Of a stretch of 64,000 nucleotides of DNA, positions 57,511-64,000 are shown piece by piece (the first letter of the stretch is position 1; the number at the start of each line of letters is the position of its first letter). The position numbers and the translations under genes are program-made. The stretch comes from Pseudomonadota bacterium (GTDB lineage Bacteria > Pseudomonadota > Alphaproteobacteria > Rhizobiales > Devosiaceae), in contig JAEWGT010000009.1 of the NCBI GenBank assembly GCA_023388175.1, forward strand, positions 124,001 through 188,000. The letters run 5' to 3'. The notes under the pieces are model-generated. The model saw only the letters and a list, made by a program, of their open reading frames with translations. It was not told where the DNA came from and did not search any database.

Positions 57511-58839
57511 TTACTCAAGCGTCTTGAGGATGCCCGAAAGCGTCGAGACGATCTGGTCGATCTGGCTTTCGCTGACGATCAGCGGCGGCGACAGGGCGAT
57601 GATGTCGCCGGTGGTGCGAATAAGAAGGCCCTGCTCATAGGCCTTGAGGAAGGCCGAGAAGGCGCGTTTGGTCGGCTGCCCGTCGATGGGCTGCAATTCG
57701 ATTGCGCCGACAAGGCCGATATTGCGGATGTCGATGACATGCGGCAGGCCTTTCAGACTGTGCAGCCCGTCTTCCCACACCTTGGCCAGTTCCGCGCCGC
57801 GGGTCAGCAGGCCTTCGTCCTTATAGGTCTCGAGCGTCGCCAGAGCCGCCGCCGAAGCGATCGGATTGCCCGAATAGGTATAGCCGTGGAAGAACTCGAT
57901 GACGTGTTCGGGCCCGGTCATGAAGGCGTCGTGAATCTCTTTCGAGACCATCACCGCGCCCATCGGAATGACGCCATTGGTGAGACCCTTGGCGGTGACC
58001 ATGATATCGGGGGTGACGCCGAAATAATCGGCGCCGAACGGGGTGCCGAGGCGCCCATAGCCGGTGATCACTTCGTCAAAGATCAGCAATATGCCGTGCT
58101 TTTTGGTGATGTCGCGCAGCCGCTTGAGATAGCCCGGCGGCGGGATCAGCACGCCGGTCGAGCCAGCCACCGGCTCGACGATGACGGCCGCGATGGTCGA
58201 GGCATCATGAAGGGCCACGATGCGTTCGAGTTCATCGGCGAGATCGACGCCATGCTCCGGCTCGCCGCGCGAAAAGGCGTTTTTGCTGAGGTTATGGGTA
58301 TGCGGCAGGTGATCGACGCCGGTGAGCAGCGTGCCGAACATCTTGCGGTTGGGCACGATGCCGCCGACCGAAATGCCGCCGAAATTGACGCCGTGATAGC
58401 CGCGCTCGCGCCCGATCAGGCGGAACCGGCTGCCCTCGCCCTTCACCCGGTGATAGGCCAGCGCCACCTTGAGCGCGGTTTCGACCGATTCAGAGCCCGA
58501 ATTGGTGAACAGCACATGGTCGAGCCCGTCGGGGGCAAGGTCCACCAGCCGATTGGCCAGTTCGAAGGCCTTGGGATGGCCCATCTGGAAAGCGGGCGCG
58601 TAATCGAGTTCGGCCGCCTGATTGGCAATGGCCTCGACGATTTTCGGACGCGCATGCCCGGCATTGACGCACCACAGGCCCGCCGTGCCGTCCAGCACCT
58701 GCCGGCCATCGCTGGTCGTATAGTGCATGTCCTTGGCCGCCACGAACATGCGCGGGGATTTCTTGAACTGCCGGTTTGCCGTGAAGGGCATCCAGAACGC
58801 GCTGAGATCGTTCGGCGCAACGTTGGATGAAGTGGACAC
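57511..58839 (-). CDS. Beta-alanine (omega-amino acid)--pyruvate aminotransferase
   Basis: It transfers the amino group of beta-alanine (or 3-aminoisobutyrate) to pyruvate, giving malonate semialdehyde. The 442-residue class III enzyme has the PLP-phosphate loop TNSGSESVETALK, Asp in LLIFDEVITGYGRLG and the Schiff-base Lys in VTAKGLTNGVIPMG. It starts with GTG at 58839, after GGGAGCGAGAG. It is divergent from rutR, with a RutR-like box in between, tying it to pyrimidine control. Confidence 0.92.
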   Translation of the reverse strand: MSTSSNVAPNDLSAFWMPFTANRQFKKSPRMFVAAKDMHYTTSDGRQVLDGTAGLWCVNAGHARPKIVEAIANQAAELDYAPAFQMGHPKAFELANRLVDLAPDGLDHVLFTNSGSESVETALKVALAYHRVKGEGSRFRLIGRERGYHGVNFGGISVGGIVPNRKMFGTLLTGVDHLPHTHNLSKNAFSRGEPEHGVDLADELERIVALHDASTIAAVIVEPVAGSTGVLIPPPGYLKRLRDITKKHGILLIFDEVITGYGRLGTPFGADYFGVTPDIMVTAKGLTNGVIPMGAVMVSKEIHDAFMTGPEHVIEFFHGYTYSGNPIASAAALATLETYKDEGLLTRGAELAKVWEDGLHSLKGLPHVIDIRNIGLVGAIELQPIDGQPTKRAFSAFLKAYEQGLLIRTTGDIIALSPPLIVSESQIDQIVSTLSGILKTLE

Positions 58840-58913
58840 GAAACTCTCGCTCCCGATGAAATGGGCTGGTTTTTGTTTTGGGTCTTGACGTTGGAACGCG
58901 AACCCAAGAAATT

Positions 58914-58929
58914 TTGACCAGTTGGAAAA
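58914..58929. promoter_or_regulatory. RutR-box-like operator
   Basis: TTGACCAGTTGGAAAA matches the RutR palindrome TTGACCA-N2-TGGTCAA at 12 of 14 defined positions. It lies between the aminotransferase gene (start 58839) and rutR (start 58965). Autoregulation and uracil-responsive control are inferred. Confidence 0.55.
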
Positions 58930-58964
58930 ATGTTAGCATCCCTACACATTCCCGCAAGGCGAAA

Positions 58965-59660
58965 ATGGCATCGAGAAAAGTGAAATCCGCCGAGCCCTCA
59001 AATGCCCCGGCCCGCGCGCGCCCGCTGACCCGTATCCAGAAGGAAAAGCAGGACATCATCCTCGAAGCGGCGCTGGATGTGTTTTCGGTGCATGGCTTTC
59101 GCGGCGCCACCATCGACCAGATCGCCGAGGTTGCGGGGATGAGCAAACCCAACCTGCTCTACTATTTTCCCAAGAAGGAAGAGATCCATCGCCGCCTGAT
59201 CGGCACCTTGCTCGACACCTGGCTGGCGCCATTGCGCGACATGGACGAAACCGGCGATCCCTTCACCGAAATCCGCTCCTATATCCGCCGGAAGCTCGAA
59301 ATGGCGCGCGACTTTCCGCGTGAAAGCCGCCTCTTTGCCAATGAAATGCTGCGCGGGGCCGAGCATGTCATCGACATGATCGAGATCGACCTCAAGAACC
59401 TGGTCGATGAAAAGGCCGGCGTCATGCTGGTCTGGATGGATCAGGGCCGCCTTGCCCGGACCGACCCCTATCACCTGATCTTTTCCATCTGGGCGACCAC
59501 CCAGCACTATGCCGATTTCGACGTGCAGGTGCGCGCCGTGCTCGGCAAGAACCGCAATGGCGAGGGGCGTTTCGAGGACGCCGCGCGCTATCTCGAACAG
59601 CTCTTCATGTATGGGCTGACCCCGCGCGCCAAGCCCGGAACCGTGCCGCCGAAAGCCTGA
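58965..59660 (+). CDS. rutR: Pyrimidine-responsive TetR-family regulator RutR
   Basis: This is a 231-residue regulator which in E. coli binds uracil and controls pyrimidine catabolism. The HTH is clear (FSVHGFRGATIDQIAEVAGM, then SKPNLLYYFPKKEEI), and the C-terminal effector domain has the RutR-typical stretches RDFPRESRLFANEMLRGAEH and SIWATTQHYADFDVQV, then LFMYGLTPR. ATG 58965 is preceded by AAGGCG. It stands divergent from the beta-alanine aminotransferase gene. Confidence 0.88.
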   Translation: MASRKVKSAEPSNAPARARPLTRIQKEKQDIILEAALDVFSVHGFRGATIDQIAEVAGMSKPNLLYYFPKKEEIHRRLIGTLLDTWLAPLRDMDETGDPFTEIRSYIRRKLEMARDFPRESRLFANEMLRGAEHVIDMIEIDLKNLVDEKAGVMLVWMDQGRLARTDPYHLIFSIWATTQHYADFDVQVRAVLGKNRNGEGRFEDAARYLEQLFMYGLTPRAKPGTVPPKA

Positions 59661-59730
59661 ATCCACGTCCTTTATCCCCGGCGGTGCGGAAAGCGCGAGA
59701 CTAGGCTCAAGTTCATTCTGGAGCCTCATC

Positions 59731-60765
59731 ATGGATCAAACGGCCCGCCTCGACCTGCCCTTCATCATGGCCGGACAGGCCCTAAAGCACATTACCCATA
59801 ACGAGGCGCTGGAGCGGCTCGATGCGCTGGTACAGCCCATCGTGCAGTCGCGCAGTCTGGCCACCCCGCCCACGACGCCGCTGCCGGGCGAAGCCTGGGT
59901 CGTTCCCCCTGCCGGTATGGGCGCCTGGGCCGGTCACGGCGATGAAATCGCCGCCTTCCAGTCCGGCGCCTGGCGCTTTTACGAACCCGCCGAGGGCTGG
60001 CAGGTCTTCGATTGCGATAGCGGCGCCTTGCTGGTCTGGTCGGGATCGCAATGGATGCCCGTGGCGGCCATTGGCGCGGGCCTGCCGCAATTGGGCGTCA
60101 ATACCAGCGCTGACAATGCCAACCGCCTCGCGGTGGCCGCCGAAGCGACCTTGCTGACCCATAGTGGCAATGGCCATCAACTCAAGATCAACAAGGCTGC
60201 GACCGGCGATACGGCCAGCCTGCTGTTCCAGTCCAACTGGTCGGGCTGCGCCGAAATGGGGCTGATGGGCGACAATCACTGGCGCATCAAGATCAGCCCG
60301 GATGGCGTGACATGGGTGGACGCGCTCGCCTTCAATGCCACAGGCAATGTCGCCAGCTTTTCAGGTTCGGTGCTTCCGGCCACCGACAATACGCAGACCC
60401 TTGGGGCCAGCGGCGCGCGCTGGTCGGCAGTCTGGGCCGCCACAGGAACGATCCAGACCTCGGACAGGCGCCACAAGACCCGCATCGCGCCTTCCGATCT
60501 GGGGCTCGATTTCATCTGTGCCCTGAGGCCCGTGCGGTTCTCTTGGAAAGAGGATGACGGCTATGTCCATTATGGCCTTATCGCCCAGGAGGTCGCGGCG
60601 CTCCTGCCCGGCCACAGGTTCGGCGGCCATGTCCTGGCCGATCCAGACGAGCCCGAAAGCCTCCAGGCCCTGCGCTACGACCAGTTCGTTGCCCCGCTGA
60701 TCAAGGCCGTGCAGGACCTGGCGGAACGGGTGAAGAGTCTCGAAAGGTCCAATGGCTTGAACTAG
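59731..60765 (+). CDS. DUF2793 protein with C-terminal S74 intramolecular chaperone domain
   Basis: This is a 344-residue phage-tail-like protein. Residues 1-110 fit DUF2793 (FIMAGQALKHITHNEALERL, then VQPIVQSRSLATPP), a domain of phage and gene-transfer-agent tail proteins. The centre is beta-rich, and the C-terminal 100 residues resemble a Peptidase_S74 self-cleaving trimerisation chaperone: TSDRRHKTRI with the cleavage Ser, then YGLIAQEVAALLP. No other phage gene surrounds it, so it is an orphan or a secreted fibre. It follows rutR by 70 nt. Confidence 0.8.
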   Translation: MDQTARLDLPFIMAGQALKHITHNEALERLDALVQPIVQSRSLATPPTTPLPGEAWVVPPAGMGAWAGHGDEIAAFQSGAWRFYEPAEGWQVFDCDSGALLVWSGSQWMPVAAIGAGLPQLGVNTSADNANRLAVAAEATLLTHSGNGHQLKINKAATGDTASLLFQSNWSGCAEMGLMGDNHWRIKISPDGVTWVDALAFNATGNVASFSGSVLPATDNTQTLGASGARWSAVWAATGTIQTSDRRHKTRIAPSDLGLDFICALRPVRFSWKEDDGYVHYGLIAQEVAALLPGHRFGGHVLADPDEPESLQALRYDQFVAPLIKAVQDLAERVKSLERSNGLN

Positions 60766-60783
60766 CCCTCTCAGCCATCGTCC

Positions 60784-60848
60784 TTGCCGGGCTTGTCCCG
60801 GCAATCCATCTTTCAGCCGGCATGGACCACCGGGACAGGCCCGGTGGT
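60784..60848. repeat. Palindromic repeat, family 2, copies 2 and 3
   Basis: TTGCCGGG-cttgt-CCCGGCAA (60784-60804) is the inverted form of the element at 48935. ACCACCGGG-acagg-CCCGGTGGT (60826-60848) is the same hairpin with paired changes in the stem. They stand between convergent genes, where they could terminate transcription. Confidence 0.7.
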
Positions 60849-60885
60849 GACGATGAAGGGTTCGGCAAGCGCCCGGAAAGAGCCC

Positions 60886-62544
60886 CTATTCATCAAACGC
60901 CTGCGGCTCGACCGGTGTCACCGGCGTCGGCACCGGATGGGGGCTTTCGGACGCACCCAGGGCTGATAACTGGTCCTGCAGCGCCACCATCAGCGCCAGC
61001 TTGTCCCGGTCGGGCAATTCATGCAGGCGCTGGCTGAGGCGAATGGTGAAGTCGGAGAACTGGTTGTGCCAGTCCTGCGGCAATTGCTTGAGGTCCACCC
61101 GGCGTGCTGCCGGCTGGCGCGCCGCGGCGATGCCCGCCACGCTCAATTCAAAATAATCGTCGAGCTGGGGCAGGATCACCTGATCGCCGCCCAGTTTTCC
61201 TGCCGCGATCAGCGCCTCGCGCAAGGCGCTGCGTTCTTCATCCTCGCCATGGGTGAGGAACAGCGCCCCATGCGCCGGCAGGCGTTCGGCAATCCAGTCC
61301 ATCAGTTCGGAATGGTCGGCATGGGCCGAATAATTGCCCATGGCGCGCACGGCGGCCCGCACCGGCACCAGCGTGCCATGGATGCGGACCTCTTTTGCGC
61401 CCGAGAGAATGATCTGGCCGAGCGTGCCCGGCGCCTGATAGCCGACGAACAGCACCGTCGCATTGGCACGGATCAGATTGTTGCGCAGGTGATGCTTGAT
61501 GCGCCCCGCATCGGCCATGCCTGAGGCGGACATGATGATCGCCCCGCCCTTGATGGCATTGAGGGCCTTGGAATCCTCCACCGCCTCGATGATGCGGAAG
61601 CGCGGATCGTTGAACAATTCGTCGGCGGAAAGCTCGGTGTCTTCGAACAGCTTGGAATATTTGCGATAGACCCCGGTCACCTTGCTGGCCAGCGGAGAGT
61701 CCAGGACCACGAGGCGCGGGTCGATTTCCCCCTGCTTGATCAAGAGGCCGATATCATGCAGCAGTTCCTGGCTGCGCTCGACCGCAAAGGCGGGGATGAC
61801 CAGATTGCCGCCGCGTTGCAGCGCCATGTTGATCTCGGTCTTCAGCGCCTCGCGCCGTTGCACCAGCGTGTAATCCACGCGCTCGCGCCCGCCATAGGTG
61901 CTTTCGCACAGGATATAGTCGAAATCGGATGGCCCTTCGGGTTCGGCATAGAACACCTTTTCATCCGGTCCGATATCGCCTGAAAACATCAGCCGCACCG
62001 GCTTGCCGTCCCCGTTCATCACCTCGATCTCGATCGAGGCCGAACCGATAATGTGCCCGGCATTCCAGTAGCGCGCCCGCACGCCCGGGCCCGGCTCGAA
62101 CCATTCCCTATATTGGCAGGTCTGCCGATGCGTTAGCGCCTCTTCGGCATCGAGCATCGTATAGAGCGGCTTTGCCGGCTCGTCGCCGCGCCGTCCGCGC
62201 TTTTTGGTTTCACGCTCGGCTTCGCTTTCCTGAATGCCGGCGCTGTCGGGCAACAGATATTCGAGCAGGCCCGCTGTCGGCTCGGTCATCCACATCGGCC
62301 CGCGCCAGCCCTCGGCATAGAGTTTGGGCAAGAGGCCGGCATGGTCGATATGGGCATGGGTCAGCAGCAGGAAGTCGATCTCCCTTGGCTCGAACGGCGT
62401 CGGCTTGAGATTGAGCTCGCGCACACTTTTATTGCCCTGGAACAATCCGCAATCGACGAGGAACTGCCCGCCCGGATGCACCACGCGATAGCATGATCCG
62501 GTTACTGTCCCCGCCGCGCCGTGGAAATGTAGGGTGACTGTCAT
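60886..62544 (-). CDS. MBL-fold beta-CASP ribonuclease
   Basis: This is a 552-residue RNA-processing metallo-beta-lactamase of the CPSF/Ysh1-like bacterial group. The zinc motif HAHIDHAG lies at 63-70, with GHIIGSASIEIEV, DSPLASKVTGVYRKY (beta-CASP), SASGMADAGRIKHHL, and NYSAHADHSEL (RMMBL). GAGGAG stands 9 nt before ATG 62544. It ends in a longer variable tail. Related enzymes act as exo- or endoribonucleases; the substrate is unknown. Confidence 0.9.
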   Translation of the reverse strand: MTVTLHFHGAAGTVTGSCYRVVHPGGQFLVDCGLFQGNKSVRELNLKPTPFEPREIDFLLLTHAHIDHAGLLPKLYAEGWRGPMWMTEPTAGLLEYLLPDSAGIQESEAERETKKRGRRGDEPAKPLYTMLDAEEALTHRQTCQYREWFEPGPGVRARYWNAGHIIGSASIEIEVMNGDGKPVRLMFSGDIGPDEKVFYAEPEGPSDFDYILCESTYGGRERVDYTLVQRREALKTEINMALQRGGNLVIPAFAVERSQELLHDIGLLIKQGEIDPRLVVLDSPLASKVTGVYRKYSKLFEDTELSADELFNDPRFRIIEAVEDSKALNAIKGGAIIMSASGMADAGRIKHHLRNNLIRANATVLFVGYQAPGTLGQIILSGAKEVRIHGTLVPVRAAVRAMGNYSAHADHSELMDWIAERLPAHGALFLTHGEDEERSALREALIAAGKLGGDQVILPQLDDYFELSVAGIAAARQPAARRVDLKQLPQDWHNQFSDFTIRLSQRLHELPDRDKLALMVALQDQLSALGASESPHPVPTPVTPVEPQAFDE

Positions 62545-62668
62545 CGGCGGCGCTCCTCTTTTTTGCTCTTGGGTGTCGAGACTAGCGCCGCCCATTCGTC
62601 AAAGTCGAGGCAGGTGCATGCAGCTTTGATGCTGCGCCTGCATTGTGCCGGACAAAGAGGAGAAGAAG

Positions 62669-63019
62669 ATGACCTATGTCGATGGCTTCATCGCCGCCGT
62701 GCCGAAAGCGAACAAGCAGGCCTATATCAACCATGCCCGCGCCGCCGCAGACCTGTTCATCCAATGGGGCGCCACCCGCGTGGTCGAAAACTGGGGCGAC
62801 GACGTGCCCACCGGAACACTCACCGATTTCCAGCGGGCGGTGCAGGCAAAGGACGACGAGGTGATCGTCTTTTCCTGGGTCGAATATCCCGACAAGGCCA
62901 CGCGCGACAAAATCCAGGATCTCATGATCAACGACCCCGCCATGGCCAAAGTCCCGGACATGCCCTTTGACGGCAAGCGCATGATCTTTGGCGGCTTCAC
63001 CACTCTGTTCGCTGTTTAG
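62669..63019 (+). CDS. DUF1428 family protein (YbaA-like)
   Basis: This is a 116-residue protein of the dimeric alpha/beta-barrel DUF1428 family: TYVDGFIAAVPKANKQAYIN, then WGATRVVENWGDDVPTG and FSWVEYPDKATRDKI, and finishing DGKRMIFGGFTTL. ATG 62669 follows GAGGAGAAGA, a strong ribosome site; a GTG upstream is rejected. Function unknown. Confidence 0.9.
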   Translation: MTYVDGFIAAVPKANKQAYINHARAAADLFIQWGATRVVENWGDDVPTGTLTDFQRAVQAKDDEVIVFSWVEYPDKATRDKIQDLMINDPAMAKVPDMPFDGKRMIFGGFTTLFAV

Positions 63020-63109
63020 AGAACAGGGGGAGGCGGCAAACCGCTTCCCCTTGACGTCTTGGGGTGCAGGGGCCTAACCCAGCGCCGTCCACCGACGGAA
63101 CGACCAGTC

Positions 63110-63589
63110 ATGCCCTCTCTCGCCGATTTCACCCTGCCTTTGCTCAACGGCAAGGATCAGCCCCTCTCTGCCTATGAAGGGCAGGTTGTTCTGATCGTCA
63201 ACGTCGCCTCCAAATGCGGCCTGACCCCGCAATATGAAGGGCTCGAGGCGCTTTATCGCCAGTACGGGGATCAGGGCCTCGTCGTCCTTGGTTTTCCCTG
63301 CAACCAGTTTGCCGGACAGGAACCGGGCAGCTCGGACGACATTGCCCAGTTCTGCACGCTCAATTACGGCGTCACCTTCCCGGTCTTTGAGCGCATCAAC
63401 GTCAATGGCCGCTGGGCGCACCCGCTCTACAAATGGCTCAAGGCCGAAGCGCCGGGACTTCTGGACAGCGAGGCGATCAAGTGGAATTTCACCAAATTCC
63501 TGATCGACCGCGACGGCAAGGTCATTGCGCGCTACGCGCCACAGCAGGAACCGGTCGAACTCGCGCCCGATATCGAAAAGCTGCTTTAG
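63110..63589 (+). CDS. Glutathione peroxidase (thioredoxin-dependent Cys type)
   Basis: It reduces peroxides in the cytoplasm. The 159-residue protein has the Gpx motifs NVASKCGLTPQYEGL with peroxidatic Cys36, LGFPCNQFAGQEPG with the Gln, and KWNFTKFLIDRDG with the Trp and Asn, completing the tetrad. The peroxidatic residue is Cys, not Sec. ATG 63110 is chosen by homology to the usual N-terminus. It is monocistronic with the DUF1428 gene 90 nt before it. Confidence 0.92.
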   Translation: MPSLADFTLPLLNGKDQPLSAYEGQVVLIVNVASKCGLTPQYEGLEALYRQYGDQGLVVLGFPCNQFAGQEPGSSDDIAQFCTLNYGVTFPVFERINVNGRWAHPLYKWLKAEAPGLLDSEAIKWNFTKFLIDRDGKVIARYAPQQEPVELAPDIEKLL

Positions 63590-63657
63590 CGCCGGGGCTT
63601 TGCAGCACCGGGCCTATGCTCTAGATTTCCAGCCCGGCGGATGACGGAGGTGGGCCC

Positions 63658-64000
63658 ATGGCCGACATTCTCGACTATTGTACTGGCCTGAGCAAAATCG
63701 GCTTCAAACCCGGGCAGATCATGCTGCCCGAGGGCGAACGGCTGGGAAAGCTGCTGGTGCTGGTCGATGGCCAGGTGGAGGTGATCCGCGAGCGCACCCA
63801 GGTCACGCATGTCGACGAACCCGGCTCGATCTTCGGGGAAATGGCGGTGCTGCTGGACATGCCGCATTCGGCAACGGTGCGCGCCCTGTCCCAGGTCAGC
63901 GCCTATGAAATTCCCGATGCCCTGACCTTTCTCGATGGCCATCCCGAACTTGCGCTGCATATCGCCACCATGCTGGCGCGGCGGCTCTATTACACCACGT
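63658..64000 (+). CDS. Cyclic nucleotide-binding domain protein (Crp/Fnr-like), 3' end outside the window
   Basis: This is a partial protein of at least 114 residues, open at the window edge. It shows a cNMP-binding fold: the region PGQIMLPEGERLGKLLVLVD and the phosphate-binding cassette GSIFGEMAVLLDMPHSATVR. GGAGG precedes ATG 63658 by 7 nt. Whether a C-terminal helix-turn-helix follows cannot be seen; it may be a stand-alone cNMP-binding sensor or a full Crp-type regulator. Confidence 0.82.
   Translation, partial: MADILDYCTGLSKIGFKPGQIMLPEGERLGKLLVLVDGQVEVIRERTQVTHVDEPGSIFGEMAVLLDMPHSATVRALSQVSAYEIPDALTFLDGHPELALHIATMLARRLYYTT

Noticed and set aside
1..64000. CRISPR arrays, insertion sequences, rRNA and tRNA genes
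   Set aside because: No regularly spaced direct repeats, transposase frames or conserved rRNA/tRNA segments were seen on either strand by reading. A tRNAscan-SE or ISfinder run would be decisive.

Overview
The window looks like chromosomal DNA of a high-GC alphaproteobacterium of the order Hyphomicrobiales, most likely Devosiaceae (Devosia or Pelagibacterium type). This is inferred from the gene families and regulatory words, not from an rRNA gene, because none is present. The supporting signs are RirA-type iron-responsive operators (TGA-N9-TCA), Irr-type ICE boxes in front of mbfA, an EcfG-type general-stress promoter, a RegBA/ActSR redox two-component pair, a DUF2852 protein, RutR, and small palindromic repeats of the rhizobial kind. 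No rRNA, tRNA, CRISPR array, insertion sequence or complete prophage was recognised.

Layout. (1) 1-5594: iron-siderophore ABC import, with two tandem substrate-binding paralogues and one ATPase leftward, and two FecCD permeases and a second ATPase rightward, around a 98-bp intergenic region holding two RirA-like sites. (2) 5601-11580: a quinate/shikimate catabolism block (type II dehydroquinase, a three-gene TRAP transporter, a GntR regulator, a shikimate/quinate dehydrogenase and a TetR regulator). It continues at 19950 with a 3-dehydroshikimate dehydratase. Three copies of a palindrome (TGTACGAAC-TAG-TTCGTACA type) lie in front of these units and suggest one TetR regulon leading to protocatechuate. 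(3) 11630-12817: a small membrane-protein operon behind an EcfG promoter, with two 24-residue hydrophobic peptides flanking a four-helix membrane protein. (4) 12894-23527: assorted oxidoreductases, a VOC protein, TrhO, LysR, LLM, and secreted proteins of unknown function. (5) 23784-31113: cell-envelope genes (PBP1A and an L,D-transpeptidase), a YgjP-like metallopeptidase, DUF2852, and the RegB/RegA pair.

(6) 31416-35116 is a small accessory stretch: an unknown basic protein, a lower-GC putative winged-helix protein, an HNH restriction-like nuclease, and a Fic protein with a probable small antitoxin. (7) 35232-41717: lepA, an extensin-like protein, LysR, ArsR with an SRPBCC partner, and a D-amino-acid dehydrogenase-like oxidase. 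(8) 41798-46690: a copper-handling operon (YcnI, CopCD, PCuAC, SCO1) and Irr-controlled mbfA. (9) 49047-59660: reductive pyrimidine degradation (ABC importer, dihydropyrimidinase, ureidopropionase, beta-alanine aminotransferase, semialdehyde dehydrogenase, RutR). The first enzyme, dihydropyrimidine dehydrogenase, is not in the window. (10) 59731-64000: an orphan phage-type tail protein, a beta-CASP RNase, DUF1428, glutathione peroxidase, and the start of a cyclic-nucleotide-binding regulator.

The most unusual signal is a pair of paralogous, apparently non-coding elements (14743-14916 on + and 31204-31374 on -). They are about 170 nt long and share long identical blocks. The differences in several predicted stems are compensatory, and both end in an intrinsic terminator. 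I do not recognise the RNA family.
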